In this document: positions 28,144 to 36,645 of the stretch, piece by piece | Position numbering within the stretch: the first letter of the stretch is position 1 | How the letters are laid out: each line of letters opens with the position of its first letter | DNA from: Clostridiales bacterium | GTDB taxonomy: Bacteria > Bacillota > Clostridia > Saccharofermentanales > Saccharofermentanaceae | DNA: 64,000 nucleotides | Assembly (NCBI GenBank): GCA_017513085.1 | Contig: JAFWDK010000009.1 | Span: 85,772-149,771, forward strand | Direction of reading: 5' to 3' | Notes under the pieces: model-generated | Seen by the model: the letters and a program-made list of their open reading frames with translations, nothing else | The model's database searches: none | What the model was told of the DNA's origin: nothing | Position numbers and translations under genes: made by a program

Positions 28144-29247
28144 GTGAGACGTGGAAGTATCGTTACTTTTTTGATAGGCTGCCTGTTACTAACATCCTGT
28201 CAGATCGCGGATCCGTCCTCCACGACATCTTCCTTGCCGACAACGTCCGAAACAGAGCTGGTGACGACCACCACCATTTTGGACACGCCGACTCCTTCTC
28301 CGATACCGACTGATACACCGACTCCGACACCATCTCCGACTCCAACGCCGACGCAGATCCTGGTGAGTTTTATAGGTGATACGACTTTGGGCGAACAAAG
28401 TATCCATGCCGGCGAGTCGTATTGTTTCACCAACGTGGTCGGAACCAATTACTTCTATCCTTTTTCAAAAGCACTTCCTTATCTGGAGAAAGATGATATG
28501 ACGCTTTGCAATCTTGAAGGACCTCTGACTACGTCGAATTCGAAGCGGCCGGAGCGAGAGATCTATCTCAAGGGCGCGCCTCGTTTTGTTGAGGTACTGA
28601 CCAATGGTAGTGTCGAGTGCGTCAATCTGGCTAATAATCACACACATGATTATCAGGAAGAGGGATTGAATGAAACCAGGAGAACACTGGAACAGGCGGG
28701 GATCAAGTGGAGTGATTCGACATCTTTTGCCACATATGAAGTAAAAGGCGTGAAGATCGGGATGGCCGGGTTCAACTTTACTTATGAAAGAAAACCATAT
28801 TATAACGCGATCGATTATCTGCGCGAACAGGGATGTGAGATCGTGATCATCTCCAGCCATATCGGCGTCGAGCGTATGTATGAGCCCGAAAACTCTGCCA
28901 TTGAGCTTGCGCATGACATTATAGATTATGGCGCGGATATTTATGTTGGATCCCATCCGCATCGTCTGCAGCCGGTCGAGTTCTATAAAGATAAATACAT
29001 TATATATAGCGAATCGAATTTCTGTTTCGGAGGCCAGCCGTTTCTCAGTGATCCGGATACGGCTATCTTCCAGTGTACTTTCTCTGTTGACGACGGCCGG
29101 GTGGTGGAGTCCCGAATGGAATGCATCCCGTTTTCCATGCGCTCGAGCGATTCCGGAAATGACTATTGTCCAATGCCTTACGAAAAGGGCAGTGAAGGCT
29201 ATGAGCGGGTATATAAGAAGCTTCGCTGGTCGGACGAAAACGAGTAA
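28144..29247 (+). CDS. CapA-family (PgsA-like) lipoprotein
   Basis: CapA proteins have a calcineurin-like metallophosphatase fold and are tied to poly-gamma-glutamate or capsule handling. Metal-site motifs are visible: I-G-D-T-T-L-G, N-L-E-G-P, L-A-N-N-H-T-H-D-Y and S-H-P-H-R-L-Q-P-V. The N-terminus is a lipoprotein signal with a lipobox L-L-T-S-C, then a Ser/Thr/Pro linker of about 60 residues made of T-P and S-P pairs. GTG 28144 is chosen because AAAGGAGGA precedes it; the in-frame ATG at 28120 lies upstream of that site. No PgsB or PgsC gene is near, so PGA synthesis is not implied. Confidence 0.9.
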   Translation: MRRGSIVTFLIGCLLLTSCQIADPSSTTSSLPTTSETELVTTTTILDTPTPSPIPTDTPTPTPSPTPTPTQILVSFIGDTTLGEQSIHAGESYCFTNVVGTNYFYPFSKALPYLEKDDMTLCNLEGPLTTSNSKRPEREIYLKGAPRFVEVLTNGSVECVNLANNHTHDYQEEGLNETRRTLEQAGIKWSDSTSFATYEVKGVKIGMAGFNFTYERKPYYNAIDYLREQGCEIVIISSHIGVERMYEPENSAIELAHDIIDYGADIYVGSHPHRLQPVEFYKDKYIIYSESNFCFGGQPFLSDPDTAIFQCTFSVDDGRVVESRMECIPFSMRSSDSGNDYCPMPYEKGSEGYERVYKKLRWSDENE

Positions 29248-29282
29248 TATCAACGAGTATTCATAGTATAAACATAAATAAT

Positions 29283-29337
29283 ATGGTGTTTTGCCCAAAT
29301 CAGAAAAAAACGATGGTGCAGAACACCATTTTTGTTT
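29283..29337 (+). terminator. Terminator between capA-like gene and purE
   Basis: ATGGTGTT (29283-29290) pairs with AACACCAT (29322-29329) and is followed by a T-rich run. The purE -10 box begins right after it. Confidence 0.65.
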
Positions 29338-29343
29338 TATAAT
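29338..29343 (+). promoter_or_regulatory. -10 box upstream of purE
   Basis: A consensus TATAAT lies about 95 bases before the purE start. No good -35 box was found, so control by an activator, or a spurious match, is possible. No purine riboswitch pattern was found in the leader. Confidence 0.35.
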
Positions 29344-29437
29344 AGGTCTGTTCTTTTCTTTTGGGGAGAAATCTATTCAGATCATTCCTTCCGGGGAAGA
29401 ATTCAACATTTTCAATGTTGGCAGGAGGGCACAATAC

Positions 29438-29947
29438 ATGGCACAAGCTAAGGTCCTGGTCGTTATGGGCAGTGATTCCGATTTCCCCGTTATGGAGGGG
29501 TGTTTCAAGTTACTTAAGAAGTTTGATATTCCTTTCGATGCAAGAGTATGCTCGGCACATAGAACGCCGGAACTGGCAGCTCAGATCGCGTCTTCCGCTA
29601 AAGCGGATGGTTATAGCGTGATCATTGCGGCAGCCGGACTTGCGGCACATCTGGCAGGTGTGATCGCTGCACACACGGTTCTTCCGGTCATTGGCGTTCC
29701 CTGCAAGGGCGGCGCACTTCACGGTGTGGATGCCCTTTATGCTGTCGTACAGATGCCGACCGGTATTCCGGTTGCAACAGTAGCCATCGATGGTGGAAGT
29801 AATGCTGCGATCCTTGCCGCACAGATGCTGGCACTTTCGGATGAAGTGCTTTCCGGAAAGCTTTCGGAATATAAAGCCGGTCTTGCGGCTTCGGTAGCGG
29901 AACGCGATGCTCGACTACAAGAAAAAATAGCAAATATGGGAGAGTAA
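29438..29947 (+). CDS. purE: N5-carboxyaminoimidazole ribonucleotide mutase
   Basis: This enzyme converts N5-CAIR to CAIR (class I) in purine synthesis. G-S-D-S-D-F-P-V-M near the start, S-A-H-R-T-P-E and A-A-G-L-A-A-H-L-A-G-V-I-A-A-H-T are the family phosphate- and base-binding motifs. The product has 169 residues, the normal size. The frame is open further upstream, but ATG 29438 has AGGAGGG eight bases before it and gives the family N-terminus. It leads a purE-purF-purN-purH run with very short gaps (4 bases to purF). Confidence 0.97.
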   Translation: MAQAKVLVVMGSDSDFPVMEGCFKLLKKFDIPFDARVCSAHRTPELAAQIASSAKADGYSVIIAAAGLAAHLAGVIAAHTVLPVIGVPCKGGALHGVDALYAVVQMPTGIPVATVAIDGGSNAAILAAQMLALSDEVLSGKLSEYKAGLAASVAERDARLQEKIANMGE

Positions 29948-29951
29948 CACT

Positions 29952-31376
29952 ATGAGCAGAAAGTTACAAGAAGAATGCGGAGTTTTCGGCGTTTTCGATA
30001 CTGCGAAGACAAGTCCCGATATCTCCAAACTGACGTACTACGGCATTTTCTCGCTTCAGCACAGAGGCCAGGCTTCCGCAGGTATCGTTGTCAACCATGA
30101 CGGGCAGTTTCTCTGCCACAAGGCCCACGGTCTGGTAGCCGATGTTTTCGATGACTTGCATCTGGGAACGCTTACCGGCCATGCTGCAATCGGACATGTC
30201 AGAACTCCGGCCCCGAATGAGAGCGGCTATGACGTGGTTCAGCCGATGCAGATCAAGTCACATTCCGGTCAGATCGCTATTTCGATCAATGGTTCGATCC
30301 TAAATGCGGAAAAACTTCGTGAGTCTCTGAAAGAGATCGGCGCGATCTTCCAGACAACGGCTGATTTTGAAGTCTTGCTTTCCCTGATCGCAAGAAACCG
30401 CGTATCAACCAATTCCCTTGAGGAAGCGATCCAGAAGATGATGAGCGAACTTAAGGGTGCTTATGCATTCCTCGTGATGAGCGAAGACCGTATCATCGGT
30501 GCACGTGACCCGCTCGGACTTCGTCCGCTGGTCCTTGGCAAAAAGGGTGATATGTACATGCTGGCATCTGAGAATTGTGCTTTTGATGCAATCGGCGCGG
30601 AAACGATCCGCGATGTGCTCCCTGGTGAGATCATTACGATCAAAGAAGATGGTTATTCATCGATCTATACAGTTCCGAAGGAGTGTGCGCATAAGGACGG
30701 AAAACTTTGTATCTTCGAATTTGTTTATCTGGCCAGACCGGATAGTTTTATCGATGGTACAAGCGTTTATGAATCCCGTGTAAATACAGGACGCGCACTG
30801 GCTCGTGAGTGCCCGTGCGATGCAGACCTTGTTGTTGCGGCACCGGACTCCGGTATTGCAGCAGCGATCGGATATGCGCAGGAAAGCGGTATTACATACG
30901 GACAGGCGCTTCTGAAAAACCGTTATGTCGGCCGTACATTTATCGAGGGAACACAGGCTGCACGTGAAATGGCGGTTCGTTTGAAGTTCTCTGTTCTGAA
31001 GACTGCGGTGAAAGGTAAGAAGATCGTTATCATCGACGACTCTGTCGTACGTGGTACTACTACTAAACATATTATTTCCTTCCTTCGTGAGGAAGGTGCG
31101 AAAGAAGTGCATCTCCGTGTTGCATCTCCGCCGGTTAAATATCCTTGCTATTACGGTGTTTCGGCTTCCGAGGCAGATATGCTTCCTGCCCGCTCGATGA
31201 GTGTGGAAGAGATCCGTGATATGCTCGGCGCTGATTCCCTCGGTTATGTAAGTCTGGAAGGGCTGAAAGCTTCTACAGAAGGCGCGCTTTGCGGCCACTG
31301 CAGTGCTTGCTTTGACGGTATCTTCCCGGCCGGTGTTCCGGAAGAGTGCGGTGAAGATTCTCCGCATCGTATCTGA
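29952..31376 (+). CDS. purF: Amidophosphoribosyltransferase
   Basis: PurF catalyses the first committed purine step, PRPP plus glutamine to phosphoribosylamine. The start E-E-C-G-V-F-G places the nucleophile Cys at residue 9 after a short propeptide, as in Bacillus-type enzymes. The PRPP loop I-V-I-I-D-D-S-V-V-R-G-T-T is intact. Cysteines in Y-P-C-Y-Y-G and C-G-H-C-S-A-C fit the 4Fe-4S cluster of the Bacillus-type enzyme. The length is 474 residues. It is coupled to purE upstream and purN downstream (purN ribosome site overlaps the purF stop). Confidence 0.97.
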   Translation: MSRKLQEECGVFGVFDTAKTSPDISKLTYYGIFSLQHRGQASAGIVVNHDGQFLCHKAHGLVADVFDDLHLGTLTGHAAIGHVRTPAPNESGYDVVQPMQIKSHSGQIAISINGSILNAEKLRESLKEIGAIFQTTADFEVLLSLIARNRVSTNSLEEAIQKMMSELKGAYAFLVMSEDRIIGARDPLGLRPLVLGKKGDMYMLASENCAFDAIGAETIRDVLPGEIITIKEDGYSSIYTVPKECAHKDGKLCIFEFVYLARPDSFIDGTSVYESRVNTGRALARECPCDADLVVAAPDSGIAAAIGYAQESGITYGQALLKNRYVGRTFIEGTQAAREMAVRLKFSVLKTAVKGKKIVIIDDSVVRGTTTKHIISFLREEGAKEVHLRVASPPVKYPCYYGVSASEADMLPARSMSVEEIRDMLGADSLGYVSLEGLKASTEGALCGHCSACFDGIFPAGVPEECGEDSPHRI

Positions 31377-31384
31377 GGTGCCAC

Positions 31385-32002
31385 ATGAAGATAGCGGTAT
31401 TTGTCAGCGGCGGTGGTACGAACCTGCAGGCGATCATCGATAAGATCCAAAGCGGGGAGATCAAAAATGTGGAGATCTCGGAAGTCATCGCCAGCAACGA
31501 TAAAGCCTATGCCATTGAGCGTGCGAAGAATGCAGGCATCCCGAGCAAGGTGATTTCGAAGAGAGAACTTGGTGATGCGTATGACGATACGACGCTTCAG
31601 GAACTGGATCATCTGGGTGTGGATCTTGTTGTTCTGGCCGGATTCCTTTCCATGCTGGGACCGAAGACTGTGGCGGCATATGCAAATCGTATTATCAATA
31701 TCCACCCGGCCCTGATCCCTGCTTTTTGCGGCAAGGGCATGTACGGCATCCGCCCGCATGAAGCGGCGCTTGCAAAAGGAGTTAAAGTGTCCGGCGCGAC
31801 TGTACATTTTGTCAATGAGAATTATGACGAGGGACCGATCATTCTTCAGAAGACAGTCGAAGTGCAACAGGACGATACTCCGGAGACTTTGCAGAAGAGG
31901 ATCATGGTGGAGTGTGAACAGGTGATCCTGCCGAAGGCGATCCAGCTGATTGCTGACGGAAAGATAGAAGTAGTTAATAATTTGGTTAGAGTCAAGCCTT
32001 AA
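31385..32002 (+). CDS. purN: Phosphoribosylglycinamide formyltransferase
   Basis: PurN is the 10-formyl-THF-dependent enzyme converting GAR to FGAR. V-S-G-G-G-T-N-L-Q-A near the start binds the phosphate. The catalytic Asn and His are in I-I-N-I-H-P-A-L-I-P, and the catalytic Asp in Y-D-E-G-P-I. The 205-residue length is normal. It sits eight bases after purF with the GAGGTG site overlapping the purF stop and is followed after 20 bases by purH. Confidence 0.97.
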   Translation: MKIAVFVSGGGTNLQAIIDKIQSGEIKNVEISEVIASNDKAYAIERAKNAGIPSKVISKRELGDAYDDTTLQELDHLGVDLVVLAGFLSMLGPKTVAAYANRIINIHPALIPAFCGKGMYGIRPHEAALAKGVKVSGATVHFVNENYDEGPIILQKTVEVQQDDTPETLQKRIMVECEQVILPKAIQLIADGKIEVVNNLVRVKP

Positions 32003-32022
32003 GACTCGGAAAGGAAAACATT

Positions 32023-33567
32023 ATGATTAGAAGAGCGATTATTAGTGTATCCGACAAGACGGGCATTGCCGATTTTGCCAGAAAACTTGTTGAACTGAAT
32101 GTGGAGATCCTCTCAACCGGCGGAACAGCAAAGCTTCTGGAGAAGGAAGGCATCCCTTGTAAGGAAGTTTCCGAGATCACAGGCTTCCCGGAGTGCCTCG
32201 ACGGACGTGTAAAGACACTTCATCCGTTGATCCATGGCGGTATCCTGGCTATGCGTGGAAACCCGGAGCACATGAAGAGAGTAGAAGAACTGGGCATTGG
32301 CCTGATCGATATGATCGTTGTAAATCTCTATCCTTTCAAGGCAACTATCCAAAAGCCGGGCGTTGCTTTTGAAGAGTGCGTCGAGAACATCGACATCGGC
32401 GGACCGTCTATGCTCCGTGCAGCGGCTAAGAACCATAAGGACGTTACAGTTATTACTGATCCGGACGACTATGAGCAGGTCCTTTCCGAAATGAAGGCGA
32501 CAGGCGACACAACATATGAGACACGCTTTAAGCTCGCGAAGAAAGTATTCGAGCACACGGCAGCTTACGATGCTCTTATCGCCAACTACTTCCTGTCTGT
32601 TTCCGAAGATAAGACTCTGCCGAAGCAGTACACAGTTACTTTTGATAAGGTTGCTGAGATGCGTTACGGCGAGAACCCGCACCAGAAGGCGACTTTCTTC
32701 CAGAATGCATTGCCGGTCAAGGGTTCCCTTGCTGAAGCGAAGCAGCTCAATGGTAAGGAATTGTCCTACAACAATATTTCCGATACAGACGCGACCATCA
32801 ACTGTCTGAAGGAATTTGACGAGCCGACAGTTGTTGCGGTTAAGCACGCAAATCCGTGTGGTGTCGGTTCTGCTGACAATATCTACGATGCATGGGTAAA
32901 GGCTTACGAGGCTGACTCCGTTTCCATCTTCGGCGGTATCGTTGCTGCAAACCGTGAGATCGATGGTAAGACTGCTGCTGAAATGGCGAAGATCTTCCTG
33001 GAGGTCATCGTGGCTCCTTCCTATACACAGGAAGCTCTGGATATCCTCTGCGCGAAGAAGAACCTGCGTGTTCTCGTTCTTCCGGATATCTCTGCTCCGA
33101 TCCCGGAAGGTGAATACAACTATAAGCGCGTAAACGGTGGCCTGCTCGTTCAGGATCACGACCGTGGAATCTACGATGAGGCAGAGCTTAAGACGGTTAC
33201 CAAGACGGAGATCGATCCGGCTCTTAAGGACGATATGCTCTTTGCGATGAAGGTCGTTAAGCATGTTAAGTCTAATGGTATCGTAGTCGTCAAGAATAAG
33301 CAGACACTGGGTGTTGGCCCTGGCCAGACAAACCGTGTCGGCGCTGCGAAGATCGCTTTGGATTTTGCAGGTGAAAAGGCGAAGGGTGCGATCCTTGGTT
33401 CCGATGCTTTCTTCCCGTTCTCTGACTGCGTAGAGACAGCTCACGAGTACGGCATCACAGCAATCGTTCAGCCTGGCGGATCCATCCGTGACCAGGAGAG
33501 TATCGATGCTTGCGATAAGTACGGTATTGCGATGCTCTTCACAGGTGTACGTCATTTCAGACACTAA
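32023..33567 (+). CDS. purH: Bifunctional AICAR transformylase/IMP cyclohydrolase
   Basis: PurH carries out the last two steps of IMP synthesis. The N-terminal cyclohydrolase domain (about 1-190) starts with A-I-I-S-V-S-D-K-T-G and has S-T-G-G-T-A. The C-terminal transformylase domain has M-R-Y-G-E-N-P-H-Q-K, V-K-H-A-N-P-C-G and the closing S-D-A-F-F-P-F. It ends with R-H-F-R-H as usual, and the 514-residue length is normal. It is last in the purEFNH run and is followed by a large hairpin. Confidence 0.98.
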   Translation: MIRRAIISVSDKTGIADFARKLVELNVEILSTGGTAKLLEKEGIPCKEVSEITGFPECLDGRVKTLHPLIHGGILAMRGNPEHMKRVEELGIGLIDMIVVNLYPFKATIQKPGVAFEECVENIDIGGPSMLRAAAKNHKDVTVITDPDDYEQVLSEMKATGDTTYETRFKLAKKVFEHTAAYDALIANYFLSVSEDKTLPKQYTVTFDKVAEMRYGENPHQKATFFQNALPVKGSLAEAKQLNGKELSYNNISDTDATINCLKEFDEPTVVAVKHANPCGVGSADNIYDAWVKAYEADSVSIFGGIVAANREIDGKTAAEMAKIFLEVIVAPSYTQEALDILCAKKNLRVLVLPDISAPIPEGEYNYKRVNGGLLVQDHDRGIYDEAELKTVTKTEIDPALKDDMLFAMKVVKHVKSNGIVVVKNKQTLGVGPGQTNRVGAAKIALDFAGEKAKGAILGSDAFFPFSDCVETAHEYGITAIVQPGGSIRDQESIDACDKYGIAMLFTGVRHFRH

Positions 33568-33588
33568 TACTTCATTCTAGTAACTAAG

Positions 33589-33674
33589 AGCCCCGACTGT
33601 GGGATGATTTCTTGCGATTCAGACAGTTCGCTTGCGCGAAACGCGTCGCCAGAGATATTCCCACAGCCGGGGCT
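33589..33674 (+). terminator. Large hairpin after purH (probable terminator)
   Basis: AGCCCCGACTGTGGGA (33589-33604) pairs with TCCCACAGCCGGGGCT (33659-33674), one mismatch, around a 54-base inner region with its own GC-rich pairing. The T-tail is weak (TCTGTATTTG). Confidence 0.55.
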
Positions 33675-33809
33675 TCTGTATTTGCCGGGGAATGAATTCG
33701 TTAGTGCCAAATTCGCTCTATAGGCAATTATGAGTCTTCATTTGCAGACCAAAATGGAATTGCATTCCGTTCAGGGTGCTTTTTTATGGGGAAAGAAACG
33801 GGAATGAAG

Positions 33810-33818
33810 TGGTATAAT
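33810..33818 (+). promoter_or_regulatory. Extended -10 promoter before zinc-ribbon gene
   Basis: TGGTATAAT (box 33813-33818) is a consensus extended -10, 35 bases upstream of the next start. There is no clear -35. Confidence 0.5.
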
Positions 33819-33853
33819 AGCAATGTTTGAAAAATGGTTTTGGGGGGAAGACT

Positions 33854-35149
33854 ATGGATTATTCAAGTATCAGAAAACAGTACACGGCTGAACTGACGAA
33901 TTTCTACCAGGGAGGTGCTTTCCCGCAGAGAGCTTCTGCGGATCTGCGCTTCGCCTTGGATTGTCAGAGAAAGAGGGTCGCAAAGTTTGGCCTGACGATG
34001 CAGAAGAAATTCGAAAAGGACGGCGCAGAAAACGAGAAGATCTTCGAGCATGTCCAGTATCCGTATACTTATACGCTTACGAAAAATAACTGTGATTATG
34101 AGACAGATTTTTATAAGAACGGACAACAAGTAGGCCGTTCGGATATAACGGAAGAGACCCTATATACTGGAATACTGAATAAACAGAACAACGCTCAGGA
34201 ACAGTATACATGTAAAAACTGCGGACATACGGATCTTCTTTCTAAGTTTGCTTCCGGCTGTCCGATGTGTGGTACGACATATGAGATGCCACAAGTCTAT
34301 CCTTGTATTTCCGGCTACTACACAAGACCGACGGTGATAAGCAAGAAGCTCTATAAAGGGATGATGAAGGGCGGTTTCTGGTATTTCGGCCTTCTTGGCG
34401 CCATTTTCGGTACATTGGCAGGCCTTGCGATTGCTGAAGAACAAGGACTGGAAGGCGGACAAGCTTTTGCAATGGTCCTCTTTACGATCTTGGTTTTCGG
34501 AGGAGGTCTGCTGCTTTTCGGCTTCGTCTTTTTCCATCTGCTGCTGGGACCACTTCTGGCAGCAAAAAAAGCAACGCAGGTTAGTAAAGAAGTAAAAGAG
34601 AACCGTGCAGGTGCGGAGACAAAATCGAGAATGGAAGCGGATCTGAAGAAGTACGATGAAGGTTTTTCTTATGAATACTTTGAAGAAAAAGTGCTTTCAC
34701 TTCTTCGAGGCATCGTTTTTTCGGAGAATCGAAACGCATTGACGATCTATGACGGTCAGGATCCGCTTCAGTATATGAATAATATCGTAGATGTAGAGTA
34801 TTGTGGCACTCTCGAATATGTAGGAAGCAGTGTTGTCGATAATGTTCTTCGCGTAAGTGCCAAAGCCTATGTTGTCAGCGCATGTTATGACAATTCGACC
34901 GGGAGAGTAGATTTTAATAAGCAGGTCTATCAAATGATCCTTGCAAAAAAGGTGAAGAAAGAAGACTATGGTTTCTCGATCCACGCGGTTAATTGCAAGA
35001 AGTGCGCCGGTTCTTTTGACGCGATCCATGTCAGCACATGTCCGTACTGCGGCGCGACCTATTCCTTGATTGAAGATAACTGGGTCGTAAACCAGATCAC
35101 TTGTGTCAAGACAACTCCGCAATATTTGATTCCGCAGAATACAATCTAA
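33854..35149 (+). CDS. Membrane protein with two zinc ribbons
   Basis: No named family is certain. The 431-residue product has an N-terminal soluble part of about 115 residues, then a zinc ribbon (C-K-N-C-G and C-P-M-C-G, from about residue 119). Two membrane helices lie at about 180-235. A soluble domain of about 130 residues follows, whose position and helix-strand pattern recall Tim44/NTF2-like domains. A second ribbon (C-K-K-C and C-P-Y-C-G) is close to the end, followed by D-N-W-V-V. ATG 33854 follows GGGGGGA; the in-frame start at 33827 lies before that site. It is related in layout to the gene at 36646. Confidence 0.8.
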   Translation: MDYSSIRKQYTAELTNFYQGGAFPQRASADLRFALDCQRKRVAKFGLTMQKKFEKDGAENEKIFEHVQYPYTYTLTKNNCDYETDFYKNGQQVGRSDITEETLYTGILNKQNNAQEQYTCKNCGHTDLLSKFASGCPMCGTTYEMPQVYPCISGYYTRPTVISKKLYKGMMKGGFWYFGLLGAIFGTLAGLAIAEEQGLEGGQAFAMVLFTILVFGGGLLLFGFVFFHLLLGPLLAAKKATQVSKEVKENRAGAETKSRMEADLKKYDEGFSYEYFEEKVLSLLRGIVFSENRNALTIYDGQDPLQYMNNIVDVEYCGTLEYVGSSVVDNVLRVSAKAYVVSACYDNSTGRVDFNKQVYQMILAKKVKKEDYGFSIHAVNCKKCAGSFDAIHVSTCPYCGATYSLIEDNWVVNQITCVKTTPQYLIPQNTI

Positions 35150-35181
35150 AAGCACTTGGTGGTGGTATTTTCCGATGGGTT

Positions 35182-35190
35182 TGTTATAAT
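35182..35190 (+). promoter_or_regulatory. Extended -10 promoter before purD
   Basis: TGTTATAAT (box 35185-35190) lies 68 bases before the purD start. This suggests purD is transcribed separately from purEFNH. Confidence 0.5.
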
Positions 35191-35258
35191 GAATTGTCAG
35201 GTCCGTGGAGGTGCGTTTCTGCGAACCGGAAGACAAACAAGATACCCGGAGGTAATTC

Positions 35259-36512
35259 ATGAAGGTTTTAGTAGTAGGCGGCGGTGGCCGTGAACATGCA
35301 ATCTGTTGGAAACTGAAGCAGAGTCCGAGAGTTACGGAGCTTTATTGCGCACCGGGTAACGGTGGTATCGCGGAGATCGCAACATGTGTGCCGATCAAGG
35401 CAACAGACGTGGAAGCCATGGTGGAATATGCGAAGAAAGAACAGTTCGATCTCGTATTTGTAGCTCCGGACGATCCGCTGGCTCTGGGTATGGTAGATAA
35501 GATGGAAGAAGCCGGACTTCGTGCTTTCGGTCCGCATGCAAATGCTGCGATCATAGAAGCGTCCAAGGCTTTTTCAAAAGAACTGATGAAGAAATACAAC
35601 ATCCCGACGGCGAAGTACCAGACATTCACCAATCAGGACGAGGCGCTCGCATATCTTGAGACGCAGGATATGCCGATCGTTATTAAGGCCGATGGTCTGG
35701 CGCTCGGTAAGGGCGTTATCATTGCCCAGACTCTTGATGAAGCCAAGAAGGCGGTCATCTCCATGATGAGCGATGGTGTATTCGGTAAATCCGGAAGTAC
35801 AGTCGTAATCGAAGAATGCATGGTTGGTCCGGAAATGACACTTCTGGCTTTTGCTGACGGAAAGACCGTTATCCCGATGATTACATCCCGTGACCACAAG
35901 CGTGCTTATGACCATGACGAGGGTCTCAATACCGGTGGTATGGGTGCAGTGACTCCGGGTGCGGATCTGACAGCAGAAGACGAGAAGAAAATCTACGATA
36001 CGATCGTGGAGCCTACGATAAAAGCACTGGCTGCAGAGGGACGTCCGTTCAAGGGTGTCATCTACTATGGTCTCATGCTGACCAAAGACGGTGCGAAGGT
36101 CGTCGAATATAATGCACGTTTCGGCGATCCGGAGTGCCAGGCGATCCTGCCGCGTATGGAAAATGATCTGATGGAACTGGTGGATGCCTGCATCGATGGC
36201 ACACTGGATCAGGTAGATCTGAAGTGGAAGCCGGGCTGCTCCTGTGTCGTTGTTATGGCCAGTGGCGGATATCCGGAGAAGTACGATAAGGGTTATGAGA
36301 TCACAGGCATTAAGGAATGTGGACACCTTGTGTTCCAGGCCGGTACCGCCCTTAAGGATGGAAAACTAGTGACATCCGGCGGTCGTGTGCTCTGCGTCTA
36401 TGCAGACGGCGCGACAATGGATGAAGCGATCGATTCCGCATACGAAGGTGTGAAGAAGATCTCTTTCGAGAAAGCTCACTTTAGAACAGATATCGGCAGA
36501 ACACTGGGATAA
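35259..36512 (+). CDS. purD: Phosphoribosylamine-glycine ligase
   Basis: PurD is an ATP-grasp enzyme joining phosphoribosylamine and glycine to give GAR. The start V-L-V-V-G-G-G-G-R-E-H-A is diagnostic. G-L-A-L-G-K-G-V and the metal-binding end of the ATP-grasp core E-Y-N-A-R-F-G-D-P-E are intact. The family P-E-A-P-L motif reads P-D-D-P-L here. The 417-residue length is normal. It is separated from purH by a zinc-ribbon membrane gene and has its own -10 box and GGAGG site. Confidence 0.97.
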   Translation: MKVLVVGGGGREHAICWKLKQSPRVTELYCAPGNGGIAEIATCVPIKATDVEAMVEYAKKEQFDLVFVAPDDPLALGMVDKMEEAGLRAFGPHANAAIIEASKAFSKELMKKYNIPTAKYQTFTNQDEALAYLETQDMPIVIKADGLALGKGVIIAQTLDEAKKAVISMMSDGVFGKSGSTVVIEECMVGPEMTLLAFADGKTVIPMITSRDHKRAYDHDEGLNTGGMGAVTPGADLTAEDEKKIYDTIVEPTIKALAAEGRPFKGVIYYGLMLTKDGAKVVEYNARFGDPECQAILPRMENDLMELVDACIDGTLDQVDLKWKPGCSCVVVMASGGYPEKYDKGYEITGIKECGHLVFQAGTALKDGKLVTSGGRVLCVYADGATMDEAIDSAYEGVKKISFEKAHFRTDIGRTLG

Positions 36513-36645
36513 GTGAAGCGCCGATTCGTATCACCGCGCCGGGCAAGTGGAACGATGCTTCGTTTCGCACCGGGGCTTCCGGGATAAGTGCTTTTCGTGT
36601 ATGGGCGGTATGACCGGGATCTAAACGGGGAAGAGGAGGTTCTCG

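Noticed and set aside
28255..28350. Short tandem CCGACTCC/ACACCG-like repeats suggesting a repeat array
   Set aside because: They encode the Thr/Pro/Ser linker of the CapA-like lipoprotein; there are no spacers of even length, so it is neither CRISPR nor an independent repeat.
29283..29437. Possible purine riboswitch before purE
   Set aside because: The conserved three-way-junction core and loop-loop motifs of purine riboswitches were not found; the pairing seen is a simple terminator followed by a -10 box.
32113..33564. Long open frame on the minus strand (483 codons) opposite purH
   Set aside because: The plus-strand frame is a full purH with all motifs. The antisense frame has no family features or ribosome site and arises from codon bias.
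36513..36645. 24-codon frame from GTG after purD
   Set aside because: It has no ribosome site, no recognisable sequence and high GC skew from its position; coding is not supported.
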